Source: Planctomycetota bacterium
GTDB taxonomy: Bacteria; Planctomycetota; UBA1135; GCA-002686595
DNA length: 59,680 nt
Assembly: GCA_009691855.1 (NCBI GenBank)
Contig: SIAI01000026.1
Coordinates: 1 to 59,680 of the forward strand
Reading direction: 5' to 3'
Positions 1 to 8,172 of this stretch are shown here, in pieces; position 1 is the stretch's first letter, and every line of letters begins with the position of its first letter. Below the pieces are notes generated by a model, which saw only the letters and a list, made by a program, of their open reading frames with translations, searched no databases and was not told the origin of the DNA. The position numbers were made by a program, and so were the translations under genes.

Positions 1-1487
1 AGGCGCTCGCCGCGCGCCCAGCCGGCGAAGGAGCGGACGCCGAAGCGCCGCGCGGCTTCCTGGGCGAGCACGCGCTCGCCGCGCTCGCGCTCCGCGCCGA
101 AGCGTCGCGCGAGCAACGCCGAGGCTGCCAGGCCCACGCGTCCCAGGGCGAGCTCGCCGATCACGTCGCGCCGCTCGCGCTCCACGGACAGGTACATGTT
201 GTGGTCGGCGAGGCGCATCAGCGTGGCGCGGTTCGAGCGCTGCTTCGGTTCGCGGCGCATGCGCGCGAGCTCGCGTTGCATCGTCGCCACGGCGCTCGGC
301 GCGCGCGGGCGGAAGCCGAAGCGCTGGTAGAACCACCACGCGCCCGAGGCCAGGCCCTCCTCGTTGTGCTGTCCGAGCTGGTAGGGGTAGATCGTGAAGG
401 TGTTCACGTCGAACAGGTGGCGCACGCACGACAGCACCCAGCCGTAGACGTGCGCGGCCTCGGCGCCGCGGTAGGTCTCGAAGACGTTGAAGGCGATCTC
501 GGCCGACCCGAACAGCGCCGAATTGAGCACGTAGCCGATGGGCACGCCGTTGACGAGCGTCAGGAAGCCGTAGACGGCCTCGAGCAGCAAGCGCCGCTCG
601 GGGCGGAAGCCGATGGCGGCGAAGGCCAGTCCGTCCTCGCACTCCAGCAGGCGCACGTCGTGCGGATCGCCGTAGGCGAAGACGTCGAGGTCGCGCGAGC
701 GCGTGACCAACGCCTCGCGCGCGAGCTCGATGCAGCGCGCGCCTTCCGTGGCGGAGAGCGCGCGCACCCTCGGCGTGCGCTTCAGCACGGTGGCGAGCTC
801 CGGCCGCGCGTGGCGCAGCGGCGTGCGCTGGTACGCGAACGGCACGCCGTCGAGGGCGAGCTTCGCGCGCGTGCGCGAGGGCGTGCGCGCGCCGGGGCGC
901 AGCTCGAGCGCGAGGCCGAGTTCGTCGTAGTAGCCCTCGCTCAGGAACCCGTCCGCGGGCAGGGCGGCGAAGCGGCGCGCGAGGAAGGCGCCGTCGGCTT
1001 CCGCCGGACCCTTCAGGCGCGCAAGCCATTGCCTCAGCGCGAGGTCGAGCTCGTCGAGGCCCGCGCCCTCGCAGAAGGCGAGCAGCGGGTCGAGGCGGTC
1101 GAGCAGGCGCTGCTCCTGCTCGTCCTCGAGCATGTCCCAGTCGACGTGGAGCTCGCGCGGATGGCGCGCGGCGAGCCAGGCGGCCGTGGCGGCGAAGAAG
1201 GGGTAGCGGATCGGCGTGCCGGCGATGCCGGAGTCCGCCAGGGCCTCGGCGTGGCGGCGCAGGTCGGGGCGCCGCGCGAAGCCGGCCAGCTGGCGCTCGA
1301 CGCGCGCCAGCAGCGCGGCGTCGTCCGGGTAGGCGCGCAGGAAGCACAGCGCCTCGTGCAGACGGCGCACGGCGGCGGGGCTGGCGAGCCGCGCGCGCTC
1401 CAGCTCGTCCAGGCAGGCGCATTTGTGCGCCGTGGCCGCGCCGCCGAACTCCATCCGCAGTCGTTCCAGCTCTCGCAGGGCTCGCAT
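1..1487 (-). CDS. partial protein with GNAT-like C-terminal region
   Basis: An open frame runs from an ATG at 1487 off the left edge, giving at least 495 codons with no stop, so the C-terminus is outside the window. A ribosome binding site GGAGG (plus-strand cctcc, 1496-1500) lies 8 bases before the ATG. The first 300 residues match nothing I recognise. Residues about 337-350 contain RGAEAAHVYGW and residues about 386-394 contain FYQRFGFRP. These resemble the acetyl-CoA loop and the C-terminal 'Y-x-x-x-GF' signature of GNAT acetyltransferases, so I infer a GNAT-like fold in a larger protein. The gene is divergent from the ArsR gene. Substrate unknown. The coding call is firm, the function tentative. 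Confidence 0.75.
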   Translation of the reverse strand, partial: MRALRELERLRMEFGGAATAHKCACLDELERARLASPAAVRRLHEALCFLRAYPDDAALLARVERQLAGFARRPDLRRHAEALADSGIAGTPIRYPFFAATAAWLAARHPRELHVDWDMLEDEQEQRLLDRLDPLLAFCEGAGLDELDLALRQWLARLKGPAEADGAFLARRFAALPADGFLSEGYYDELGLALELRPGARTPSRTRAKLALDGVPFAYQRTPLRHARPELATVLKRTPRVRALSATEGARCIELAREALVTRSRDLDVFAYGDPHDVRLLECEDGLAFAAIGFRPERRLLLEAVYGFLTLVNGVPIGYVLNSALFGSAEIAFNVFETYRGAEAAHVYGWVLSCVRHLFDVNTFTIYPYQLGQHNEEGLASGAWWFYQRFGFRPRAPSAVATMQRELARMRREPKQRSNRATLMRLADHNMYLSVERERRDVIGELALGRVGLAASALLARRFGAERERGERVLAQEAARRFGVRSFAGWARGER

Positions 1488-1560
1488 GACGCGATCCTCC
1501 CACGGCCTGGGGAGCTCCGTCCAGCGGGCCGCAGGCCGTAGCGGAGGTCGGCGCGAGGCC

Positions 1561-1589
1561 TTGACGGCCGTGCATCGTCTGGCAACAAT
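1561..1589 (+). promoter_or_regulatory. putative sigma-70 promoter of the ArsR/SRPBCC operon
   Basis: TTGACG at 1561-1566 is followed after 17 bases by AACAAT at 1584-1589, an acceptable -35/-10 pair in otherwise very GC-rich DNA. A start site 6-8 bases downstream of this -10 would fall at or next to the ATG at 1597, which suggests a leaderless or nearly leaderless transcript. No Shine-Dalgarno sequence precedes the ATG, in agreement. Confidence 0.45.
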
Positions 1590-1605
1590 ATAAGCCATGG
1601 CTTAT
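1590..1605. promoter_or_regulatory. 16-bp perfect palindrome over the ArsR start codon (likely operator)
   Basis: The sequence ATAAGCCATGGCTTAT is its own reverse complement and is centred on the ArsR start codon (1597-1599), directly after the predicted -10 box. ArsR/SmtB dimers bind short AT-flanked palindromes at their own promoters, so this is the probable autoregulatory operator. A repressor bound here would block the start of transcription. Confidence 0.6.
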
Positions 1606-1944
1606 GCAGAGGTCCTGAGCGCGCTCGCCGACCCGACCCGCCGCGGGCTGTACGAGCGTCTGGCGCGCCGCCCGCACCGCGTGGGCGAGCTGGCGCGTCT
1701 GGCGCGCCTCAGCCAGCCGTCGGTCTCGCAGCACCTGCGCGTGCTCAGCGACGCCGCCCTGGTGACCCACGAGCGCGACGGCACGCGGCGCCACTACCGC
1801 GCCAGCCGCGCCGGGCTGGACGAGCTGCGCACGTACCTCGAATCGATGTGGGACGACGTGCTCGCGGCCTACGCCGCGGGCGATCCCGCACCGCCGAAGA
1901 AGACGGCACCCAAGAAGACCCAGATGACGAGAGCTCCCCGATGA
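1597..1944 (+). CDS. ArsR-family winged-helix transcriptional regulator
   Basis: 115 residues. Residues 10-70 form a winged helix-turn-helix with the recognition helix around 39-50 (QPSVSQHLRVL) and a wing at 58-68 rich in Arg and His, typical of ArsR-family repressors. The protein has no cysteine, so it is not a CxC-type metal sensor. Regulators of this subgroup usually pair with an SRPBCC protein, as here, where the ATG of the next gene overlaps the stop (ATGA). The Lys/Pro-rich tail is atypical but short. Probably represses its own operon through the palindrome at 1590-1605. Ligand unknown. Confidence 0.9.
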   Translation: MAYAEVLSALADPTRRGLYERLARRPHRVGELARLARLSQPSVSQHLRVLSDAALVTHERDGTRRHYRASRAGLDELRTYLESMWDDVLAAYAAGDPAPPKKTAPKKTQMTRAPR

Positions 1945-2510
1945 AAGAGTCCCTGCCCCCGATCGTGCGCGCCGTGTCCGTCTCGTGGGCGCCCGCGGCC
2001 GCCTTCAAGCGCTTCACCGAGGACTTCGCCAGCTGGTGGCCGTCGGCCACGCACTCGATCGGCGGCAAGGAGCGCCTGAAGCGCATCGTCTTCGAGTGCA
2101 AGCCCGACGGGCTGATCTTCGAGGAGCACACGGACGGCCGGCGCTTCCAGTGGGGCGTGGTGCTGGAGTGGCAGCCGCCCACGCGTGTGACCTTTCGCTG
2201 GCACCCCTCGCGCGACCAGGCGACGGCGCAGGAGGTCGCGCTCACCTTCCACCCCGAGGGCACGGGCACGAAGCTCGAGCTCGTCTCGAGCGGCTGGGAG
2301 AACTGGGGCAAGGGCGCCAAGGGCGCGCGCCGCGGCTACGACATGGGCTGGGGCTACGTGCTCGAGGTTTGGGCCGGACGTCGGACCGTGAAGAAGGCGC
2401 TGATCGACGTGCTCGCCAAGGGCATCGGCCTGGCGCAGAAGCTGCGTGGCGGCACCGCGGCGGCGGTCGCCCGTGCGGGGGGCGAGATGCGCTCGGTGGA
2501 GCCAGGCTGA
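1941..2510 (+). CDS. SRPBCC (AHSA1-like) domain protein
   Basis: 189 residues, starting at the ATG that overlaps the ArsR stop by 4 bases. The sequence follows the AHSA1/SRPBCC pattern: an N-terminal beta strand with a FTEDFASWWP helix region, the GRRFQWGVVLEW and RVTFRWHP strands, and a C-terminal helix around W-E-N-W-G-K-G. These START-like folds enclose a hydrophobic cavity and bind small ligands. ArsR-SRPBCC pairs are a common bacterial operon type whose physiological ligand is rarely known. Cytoplasmic, with no signal peptide. The C-terminal 35 residues (Ala/Gly-rich) lie beyond the usual domain. Confidence 0.85.
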   Translation: MKESLPPIVRAVSVSWAPAAAFKRFTEDFASWWPSATHSIGGKERLKRIVFECKPDGLIFEEHTDGRRFQWGVVLEWQPPTRVTFRWHPSRDQATAQEVALTFHPEGTGTKLELVSSGWENWGKGAKGARRGYDMGWGYVLEVWAGRRTVKKALIDVLAKGIGLAQKLRGGTAAAVARAGGEMRSVEPG

Positions 2511-2613
2511 GGCTCGATTCGGCGCGAAAGATGGGCGTCGTTGCGCCCGGCCTGCGAGAGATGCGCCCGGTTCCCTTGCCGGCCTCGGCGCGGGGCGGAT
2601 AGCTTCCTGCCCC

Positions 2614-3903
2614 ATGACACCTGCACGCGTGCGCCTCTCGGCGATGATGTTCCTGGAGTTCTTCATCTGGGGCGCGTGGCTGCCGCTGATCTTCGCCTAC
2701 CTGCCGAGCCTCGGCTTCGACGACGGCCAGAAGTCCTGGGTGCTGAACGCGTTCCCGATCGGTTCGCTGGCGGCGATGTTCTTCAGCACCCAGTTCGCCG
2801 ATCGCAACTTCGCGGCCGAGAAGTTCGTGGCGGTGAGCCACCTCCTAGGCGGCCTCGCGATCCTGGCGCTCGCCTGGACGACGAGCTTCTGGCCGTTCTT
2901 CGCGCTGATGCTGGTGCACTGCCTCTTCTACGTGCCGACGATCTCGATCACGAACACGATCGCCTTCACGCACTTGAAGGATGCACAGAAGGAGTTCGGG
3001 CGCGTGCGCCTGTGGGGCACGATCGGGTGGATCGCCGCCAGCTGGCCGTTCGTGTTCATCCTCGTGGACTGGAGCAGGGTGCCGGAGTTCGGGAGCGTCG
3101 GCTTCACCGAGTGGCTGGGCAAGGCGCTTGGCTCCGGTAAGGAGGGCGCGGCTTTGCTGGCCGGGACGCGCTACACCTTCATGGCTGCGGGAATGGCTTC
3201 ACTGGCGCTCGCGGCGCTTTCGCTGACTCTGCCGCACACGCCGCCGCGTCGCGCTGGCCAGGGTACGAACTCGTTGGCGTGGCTCGACGCGCTGAAGTTG
3301 CTCAAAGTCCCGTTCGTGCTCGTGCTCTTCGTGGTGACGTTCTTCGATGCCGCGGTGCACCAGTCGTACTTCAACTTCGCCAACAACTATCTGAAGAGCA
3401 TCGGGATCCCCGGTAACTGGACCATGCCGGTGATGAGCGTGGGGCAGATGGCCGAGATCGGCACGATGGCCGTGCTCGGTGGGGTGCTGAAGCGGTTCGG
3501 GTGGCGAACGACCATGGTGTTCGGGATCCTCGGACACGCCATCCGCTTCTGCGTGTTCGCCTTCATGCCGTTGCCCGTGCCGGCCGTGCTCGTGATCCTG
3601 TTGCACGGCGTGTGCTACGCCTTCTTCTTCGCCACGGTGTACATCTTCGTGGACGAGTTCTTTCCGAAGGACGCGCGCTCGAGCGCCCAGGGCCTGTTCA
3701 ACGTGCTGATCCTCGGCCTCGGTCCGGCCGCGGCGAACCTCGTCTGCCCCAAGCTCGAGAAGCTCTTCCCCGGCGACAACGGAGTCGACTTTGGGAAGCT
3801 GTTCTTGGTTCCTGCCGGCGTCGCCTTCGCCGCGGCGCTGTTCCTGTTCCTCTTCTTCCGTCCGCCGGCGAAGGCGGACGTCGCCGCGCCCTCCGCTTCC
3901 TGA
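2614..3903 (+). CDS. MFS transporter, nucleoside:H+ symporter-like
   Basis: 429 residues from the ATG at 2614. The open frame extends further upstream, but that part reads as Arg-rich shadow. The N-terminus (MFLEFFIWGAWLPLIFAYLP) and the motif FGRVRLWGTIGWIAASWPF are typical of the NupG/XapB-like nucleoside:proton symporter branch of the major facilitator superfamily. About 12 hydrophobic segments are present. In planctomycetes such transporters often sit beside DUF1080 proteins, as here. The substrate could be a sugar or sugar derivative rather than a nucleoside. Inner membrane. Confidence 0.85.
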   Translation: MTPARVRLSAMMFLEFFIWGAWLPLIFAYLPSLGFDDGQKSWVLNAFPIGSLAAMFFSTQFADRNFAAEKFVAVSHLLGGLAILALAWTTSFWPFFALMLVHCLFYVPTISITNTIAFTHLKDAQKEFGRVRLWGTIGWIAASWPFVFILVDWSRVPEFGSVGFTEWLGKALGSGKEGAALLAGTRYTFMAAGMASLALAALSLTLPHTPPRRAGQGTNSLAWLDALKLLKVPFVLVLFVVTFFDAAVHQSYFNFANNYLKSIGIPGNWTMPVMSVGQMAEIGTMAVLGGVLKRFGWRTTMVFGILGHAIRFCVFAFMPLPVPAVLVILLHGVCYAFFFATVYIFVDEFFPKDARSSAQGLFNVLILGLGPAAANLVCPKLEKLFPGDNGVDFGKLFLVPAGVAFAAALFLFLFFRPPAKADVAAPSAS

Positions 3904-3917
3904 AACTCGAGACCTCC

Positions 3918-4628
3918 ATGCCCACCCGTCTCCTCGCGCTCGTCCTCGTGCCGCTCCTCGGCGCTTGCATGGTCCTCCAGCACAAGGAACCGCCGGCGCC
4001 CAACACGCTGCTCGACAACGAGCGCGCCAACGGCACGAGCCTGCTCTTCGACGGCGTCAGCACCGCCGGCTGGCGCGGCTACAAGCAGGCCGATTGCCCG
4101 GGCGGCTGGAAGGTCGTGGACGGCGCGCTGACGCGCGTGTCCGAGGCCGGCGACATCGTCAGCGTCGAGGAGTACAAGGACTTCAACCTCGAATTCGAGT
4201 GGCGCATCGCCAAGGGCTCGAACTCCGGCGTGATGTACCACGTCAGCGAGGATCAGGAAGCGCCCTGGGAGACCGGCCCCGAGTTCCAGATCCTCGACAA
4301 CCAGGGGCACAAGGACGGCCTCGACCCGCGCACCTCGGCCGGCTCGAACTACGCGATGCACGCGCCGCTCGCCGACGTGACGCACCCGGCGGGGGAGTGG
4401 AACTCGGCGCGCATCCTGGTGTGCGGCCCGCACGTCGAGCACTGGCTGAACGGCAAGAAGGTCGTCGAGTACGAGCTGTGGAGCGACGACTGGAAGCAGC
4501 GCGTGGCCGGCTGCAAATGGAAGGACCGCCCCGACTACGGCATGCGCACGACGGGCCGCATCGCGCTGCAGGACCACGGCGACTGGGTCGCGTTCCGCAG
4601 CATCAAGATCCAGCGCATTTCACGGTGA
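3918..4628 (+). CDS. DUF1080 (3-keto-disaccharide hydrolase-like) lipoprotein
   Basis: 236 residues. The signal peptide ends in the lipobox LLGAC with Cys17, so the mature protein is a lipoprotein. Residues about 45-236 form the DUF1080 concanavalin-like domain: LFDGVSTAGWRGY, a GWKVVDGAL strand, FEWRIAKGSNSGVMY, and the C-terminal TGRIALQDHGDWVAFRSIKI. All are hallmark motifs of this very planctomycete-rich family, some members of which hydrolyse 3-keto-disaccharides. It lies 14 bases after the MFS gene, so the two probably form an operon for extracytoplasmic sugar breakdown and uptake. Confidence 0.9.
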   Translation: MPTRLLALVLVPLLGACMVLQHKEPPAPNTLLDNERANGTSLLFDGVSTAGWRGYKQADCPGGWKVVDGALTRVSEAGDIVSVEEYKDFNLEFEWRIAKGSNSGVMYHVSEDQEAPWETGPEFQILDNQGHKDGLDPRTSAGSNYAMHAPLADVTHPAGEWNSARILVCGPHVEHWLNGKKVVEYELWSDDWKQRVAGCKWKDRPDYGMRTTGRIALQDHGDWVAFRSIKIQRISR

Positions 4629-5632
4629 GGGCCGCTGCGCTCGCGGCGGGACTCGGGCTGCTGCTCGCGGCGGCCGGCCCCCGCGCCGAGGAGCGCGAGC
4701 TCGAACGGCGCTTCGCCTCCGAGCTCGAGCTGGCCACGGACGACTTCGAGCTGAGCGCCAGCGAGGAGGGCCGCACGGTCGAGCAGAGCGTGCCGCACTA
4801 CGGGCGCGAAGAGGCCACCGAGCTCGAGACCGTGGACACCCTGTTCGACGACGAGGTGCCGCCGGCGAAGTTCGTGCGTCTGTACCGCGCGGTGACGAGC
4901 TCGTCGCGCCTCAGCGGCGGCAAGAAGGACGCCGAGGCGAAGACCGTCAGCGCCGGCCTGGAACAGAAGCGCGTGACCTTCGAGCGCGACGAGGAGGGCC
5001 AGTACGCGCGCAGCTGCGACGACGCCGACGTGCGCCCCGGACAGCTGAAGCGCCTGCGCGCCGACCTGTCGCTGGCGGAGCTGCTCGCGCCCACGCGCGC
5101 CGAGGATTTCGCGCTCGAGCCAGGCGCGAGCTTCGAGCTCACCGGCGCCGATTGTCTGCGCCTCTTCTCGCCGGTCGAGGAGGGCCCGCGCCGCGCGCGC
5201 GCCAAGGTCGGACGCACGAAGCGCGGCCTCGACTTCGCACCTGCGGCGCTGACCGAGCCGCTCCCGGCCCTGTTCGCGGGCCTCGAGGGCACGCTCACCG
5301 CCACGCTGCGCGCGCACGCGGACGACGACGAGCTGCCGCTGAACGCGACGCTCGAGTTCGAGCTCGAGAGCGCCTACGACGGCTCGAAGGGCCTGGTCGC
5401 GGAGGGCACGGGCGAGGCCGAGGACGAGCTCACGCTCACCTATGCCGGCACCGGCACGCTGGCCTGGGATCCGGACAGCGGGCGCGTCGAGCTCGAGCTG
5501 CGCGGCGAGCTGCACTTGAGCGAGGAGTTCCGCGTGCGCATCGAGGCCAACGGCAAGACGGCCGAGATCAACGGCAAGCTGGCCATGACCGGCGACTTCA
5601 CGGCCGAGGCGCACGAGGCGCCGGTGGAGTAG
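4625..5632 (+). CDS. secreted protein of unknown function
   Basis: 335 residues beginning with GTG at 4625, which overlaps the DUF1080 stop by 4 bases (GTGA). The open frame extends far upstream as Arg-rich shadow, so the GTG is the likely start. A short hydrophobic signal peptide (about residues 4-20, LAAGLGLLLAAAGPRAE) is followed by an acidic, Glu/Asp-rich beta-type sequence with strands such as LTLTYAGTGTLAW and VELELRGELHL near the end. No family recognised. Probably co-transcribed with the DUF1080 lipoprotein. Confidence 0.7.
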   Translation: MRAAALAAGLGLLLAAAGPRAEERELERRFASELELATDDFELSASEEGRTVEQSVPHYGREEATELETVDTLFDDEVPPAKFVRLYRAVTSSSRLSGGKKDAEAKTVSAGLEQKRVTFERDEEGQYARSCDDADVRPGQLKRLRADLSLAELLAPTRAEDFALEPGASFELTGADCLRLFSPVEEGPRRARAKVGRTKRGLDFAPAALTEPLPALFAGLEGTLTATLRAHADDDELPLNATLEFELESAYDGSKGLVAEGTGEAEDELTLTYAGTGTLAWDPDSGRVELELRGELHLSEEFRVRIEANGKTAEINGKLAMTGDFTAEAHEAPVE

Positions 5633-5635
5633 GGC

Positions 5636-6361
5636 TCAGCGCGAGGGCGCGCGCGGCGCGGCGGCAACGTCCGCCAGCACCAGGAAGCGCGCGTGGGCGG
5701 TGAGCAGCGTGGCCGGGCAGGCGCTCGTCGGCGGCCCCTTCAGCACGCGCGCGAGCATCTCGGCCTTGGCCGCGCCGGTGACCAGCAGCACGACCTCCTT
5801 GCAGCCAACGATCTCGGCCATCCCGAGCGTGAGCCCGAGGTGCGGGCAGTCGTTCGCGAACTGCGCGCGCAGTCCAGCGCGCGTGGTCGCGCCGAGCGTC
5901 ACTACGCGCGCGCGCTCGGTCTGCGTCGAGCCGGGCTCGTTGAAGGCCACGTGGCCGTTCTTGCCGAGGCCGAGGAGCGCGAGATCGCCGCCGCCCAGGA
6001 CCTCCAGCGCGCTCCTGTGGCGCTCGATCTCGGCCGCCGGGTCGCGCGCGCGGCCGTCGAGCGCGTGGAAGCGCGCGCCGAGGCCGAGCGGCGTCACGAG
6101 GTGCGCGTGGAAGAACGCCTGGAAGCCGCGCGCGTCGGCCGCGGCCACGCCGGCGAGCTCGTCGAGCTGGAAGATGTGCGCGCGCGAGAGATCCAGCGTG
6201 CGCGCGCGGCCGCGGCGCACGAGCTCGGCGTAGAACGGCAGGGGCGTCGCGCCGGCCGGCAGGAGCAGCACGGCCGCGGGCTTCGCGCGCAGCGTCTCGG
6301 CCACGCGCTCGACGGCGCGTTCGGCCACGGCCTGGGCGCTGGGGAGACGCTCGAGCTGCAT
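5636..6361 (-). CDS. NagB-like glucosamine-6-phosphate isomerase/deaminase
   Basis: 241 residues from the ATG at 6361. Motifs of the glucosamine-6-phosphate deaminase / 6-phosphogluconolactonase fold are present: LLPAGATPLPFY (33-44, phosphate binding), FQLDELAG with Asp67, and LALLGLGKNGHVAFNEPGS (127-145) containing the His137/Glu142 pair that corresponds to the E. coli NagB catalytic His/Glu. The FNEPG motif favours NagB over the lactonase. It converges on the preceding gene, with stops 3 bases apart. It probably feeds amino-sugar phosphate to glycolysis. Slightly shorter than E. coli NagB. Confidence 0.85.
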   Translation of the reverse strand: MQLERLPSAQAVAERAVERVAETLRAKPAAVLLLPAGATPLPFYAELVRRGRARTLDLSRAHIFQLDELAGVAAADARGFQAFFHAHLVTPLGLGARFHALDGRARDPAAEIERHRSALEVLGGGDLALLGLGKNGHVAFNEPGSTQTERARVVTLGATTRAGLRAQFANDCPHLGLTLGMAEIVGCKEVVLLVTGAAKAEMLARVLKGPPTSACPATLLTAHARFLVLADVAAAPRAPSR

Positions 6362-6474
6362 GGGCCTGCGGAGGATACGCGCGCGCGGCGTGGACTCCAG
6401 GTTTTCCGGGAGGGAAGTCGTAGGGCTGCAGCTCGCGGCGCTATCGTCGCGCACCTCCCGAGGAGTCTCGCCCC

Positions 6475-8109
6475 ATGCTTTCGCGCTCGCCGTTCGCCGC
6501 CGTGGTTCTGTGCCTCTCCGCTGTTCCGCTAGCCGCGCAGGAGGACGCCGCGCGTCTGGTGCCGCCGAGCACGAACGTGCTGGTGCGCCTCGAGTCGCTG
6601 CGCGCGTGGAACGAGCTCGTGCGCGGCTTCGCGCCGCTCGGCGGCGCCGCGCTGGCGAACTACGACCTGCAGCAGTACCTGGATTCGATGGGCTGGGACC
6701 CGAGCCGCGAGGCACCGGCGGCGAACCCGACGCTGGACGCGGCGCGAGCGCTGTACCTCGCCGTCCAGCTCAACCCCATGGCCGGCACCTTGATCGCGCC
6801 GGTCGAGAGCTCCGCGCCGTTTCATTTCCATCCCGAATTCTTCGGCGGCCGCGAGCAGAGCGTGCACCTCGGCAGCTACACGGGCGTCTCGATGATCCCC
6901 GAGTACGCTGCGAACGCCGCGCCGAGTCCGCTGCTGGCCCAGCTGCGCCCCGGACTCGCCTCCGCGCACGTGGACCTGGCCGCGCTGATCGCCACCTTCC
7001 GCCCGGTGATCGACATGGGCCTGCGCCAGGCGGAGATGCGCCTCGACCAGCTGCCGAACAACCAGGGCATGGACCTCCAGGCGCTGATGGAGCTCTACCT
7101 CGGCATGGCGCGCTCGATGCTCGATTCGGCGCAGGCCTTCGATCTGGCGCTGGAGCGCGAGGGCGACGAGCTCGCGCTGCGCTTCGACTACCTGGAGAGC
7201 GTCGAGCGCTTGCCGGGTGCGCGCACGGCCGCGGTGACGGGGCTGCTCGGCGCCGTGGACCCGGACAGCTCGGTGCAGGCCGCCTACAACGGTTCGTGGG
7301 CCGAGCTCCTCGGGTGGCTGGACGACTTCAGCGAGGTGGTCTTCGACGCTTACCCCGAGCCCCTGCGCGGCGACCTGCAGCGCATGGCGGACCTCCAGCG
7401 CGAGCTCGCGCCGTTGCTCGAGCCGGGTCTCGCGTTCGGCCTCGACTTCACGACCGAGGGCTTGCACGGGGAGTACGTGCTGCGCTCGAAGCAGGCGGCG
7501 GAGGTCGCGGCCAGGTTCGAGACGATGCTGCGTTCGCTCGAGCGTCCGCAGGGCATGCTCCACGTCGGCGCGAGCGAGCGGATGGTCGTGGAGGGCCAGG
7601 AGGTGCGCGTCGTGCCCGTGGAGATCCGCTACGAGACCCTGGGCACGATGATGGACACCCTGACCGGCGGCGCGGAGTTCGACGCGGCCGTGAAGCAGCA
7701 GATGCAGGAGACCCTGGCCACGCTCTACGGGCGCAACCTGCGCATCGCGTTCGCTTCACAGGGCGAGACGCTCTTGCTGGTCGTGGCCAACAACGACGGC
7801 GAGCTGCGCCGCGACTTCGCGCGGCTGCGCAAGTCCGAGACGCCCTCGCCGAAGATGACGCGCCTCCTGCAACGCATCGAGCCGGGCGCCGTCGGCTTCG
7901 CCTACCACGTCGATCTCGGGCAGACGCTGGGGCAGCTCATCGACGCCTTCCACGGCCTGCTCCCGTGGGCAACGTACTTCCCGCGCACCGCCGCGGCGCT
8001 CGAGTTCTGGGGCTCGCTGCGCGGCGGGCACTGGGCCGGCGGGATGGCGCTGAGCCAGGCCGAGCTGATCGAGCTCGTGCGCGCGGTGCAGGGCCTCGAG
8101 CCGAAGTAG
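6475..8109 (+). CDS. large secreted protein of unknown function
   Basis: 544 residues with a clear signal peptide (about 1-21, ending AAQ). A GAGGAG-like ribosome binding site precedes the ATG at 6475. The mature part alternates amphipathic helices and strands. Recurring elements such as PGARTAAVTGLLGAVDPDSSVQAAY, LEPGLAFGLDF and EPGAVGFAYHVDLGQ resemble secreted 'DUF3352-type' bacterial proteins in general pattern, but I cannot assign a family. Divergent from the NagB-like gene across a 113-base gap. Function unknown. Confidence 0.75.
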   Translation: MLSRSPFAAVVLCLSAVPLAAQEDAARLVPPSTNVLVRLESLRAWNELVRGFAPLGGAALANYDLQQYLDSMGWDPSREAPAANPTLDAARALYLAVQLNPMAGTLIAPVESSAPFHFHPEFFGGREQSVHLGSYTGVSMIPEYAANAAPSPLLAQLRPGLASAHVDLAALIATFRPVIDMGLRQAEMRLDQLPNNQGMDLQALMELYLGMARSMLDSAQAFDLALEREGDELALRFDYLESVERLPGARTAAVTGLLGAVDPDSSVQAAYNGSWAELLGWLDDFSEVVFDAYPEPLRGDLQRMADLQRELAPLLEPGLAFGLDFTTEGLHGEYVLRSKQAAEVAARFETMLRSLERPQGMLHVGASERMVVEGQEVRVVPVEIRYETLGTMMDTLTGGAEFDAAVKQQMQETLATLYGRNLRIAFASQGETLLLVVANNDGELRRDFARLRKSETPSPKMTRLLQRIEPGAVGFAYHVDLGQTLGQLIDAFHGLLPWATYFPRTAAALEFWGSLRGGHWAGGMALSQAELIELVRAVQGLEPK

Positions 8110-8172
8110 CCGATTCTGAACGAGAAGAGCGGCCGCGGCGGGCGCTGGCGTGGCTAGAATCCCGCCCCGCGC

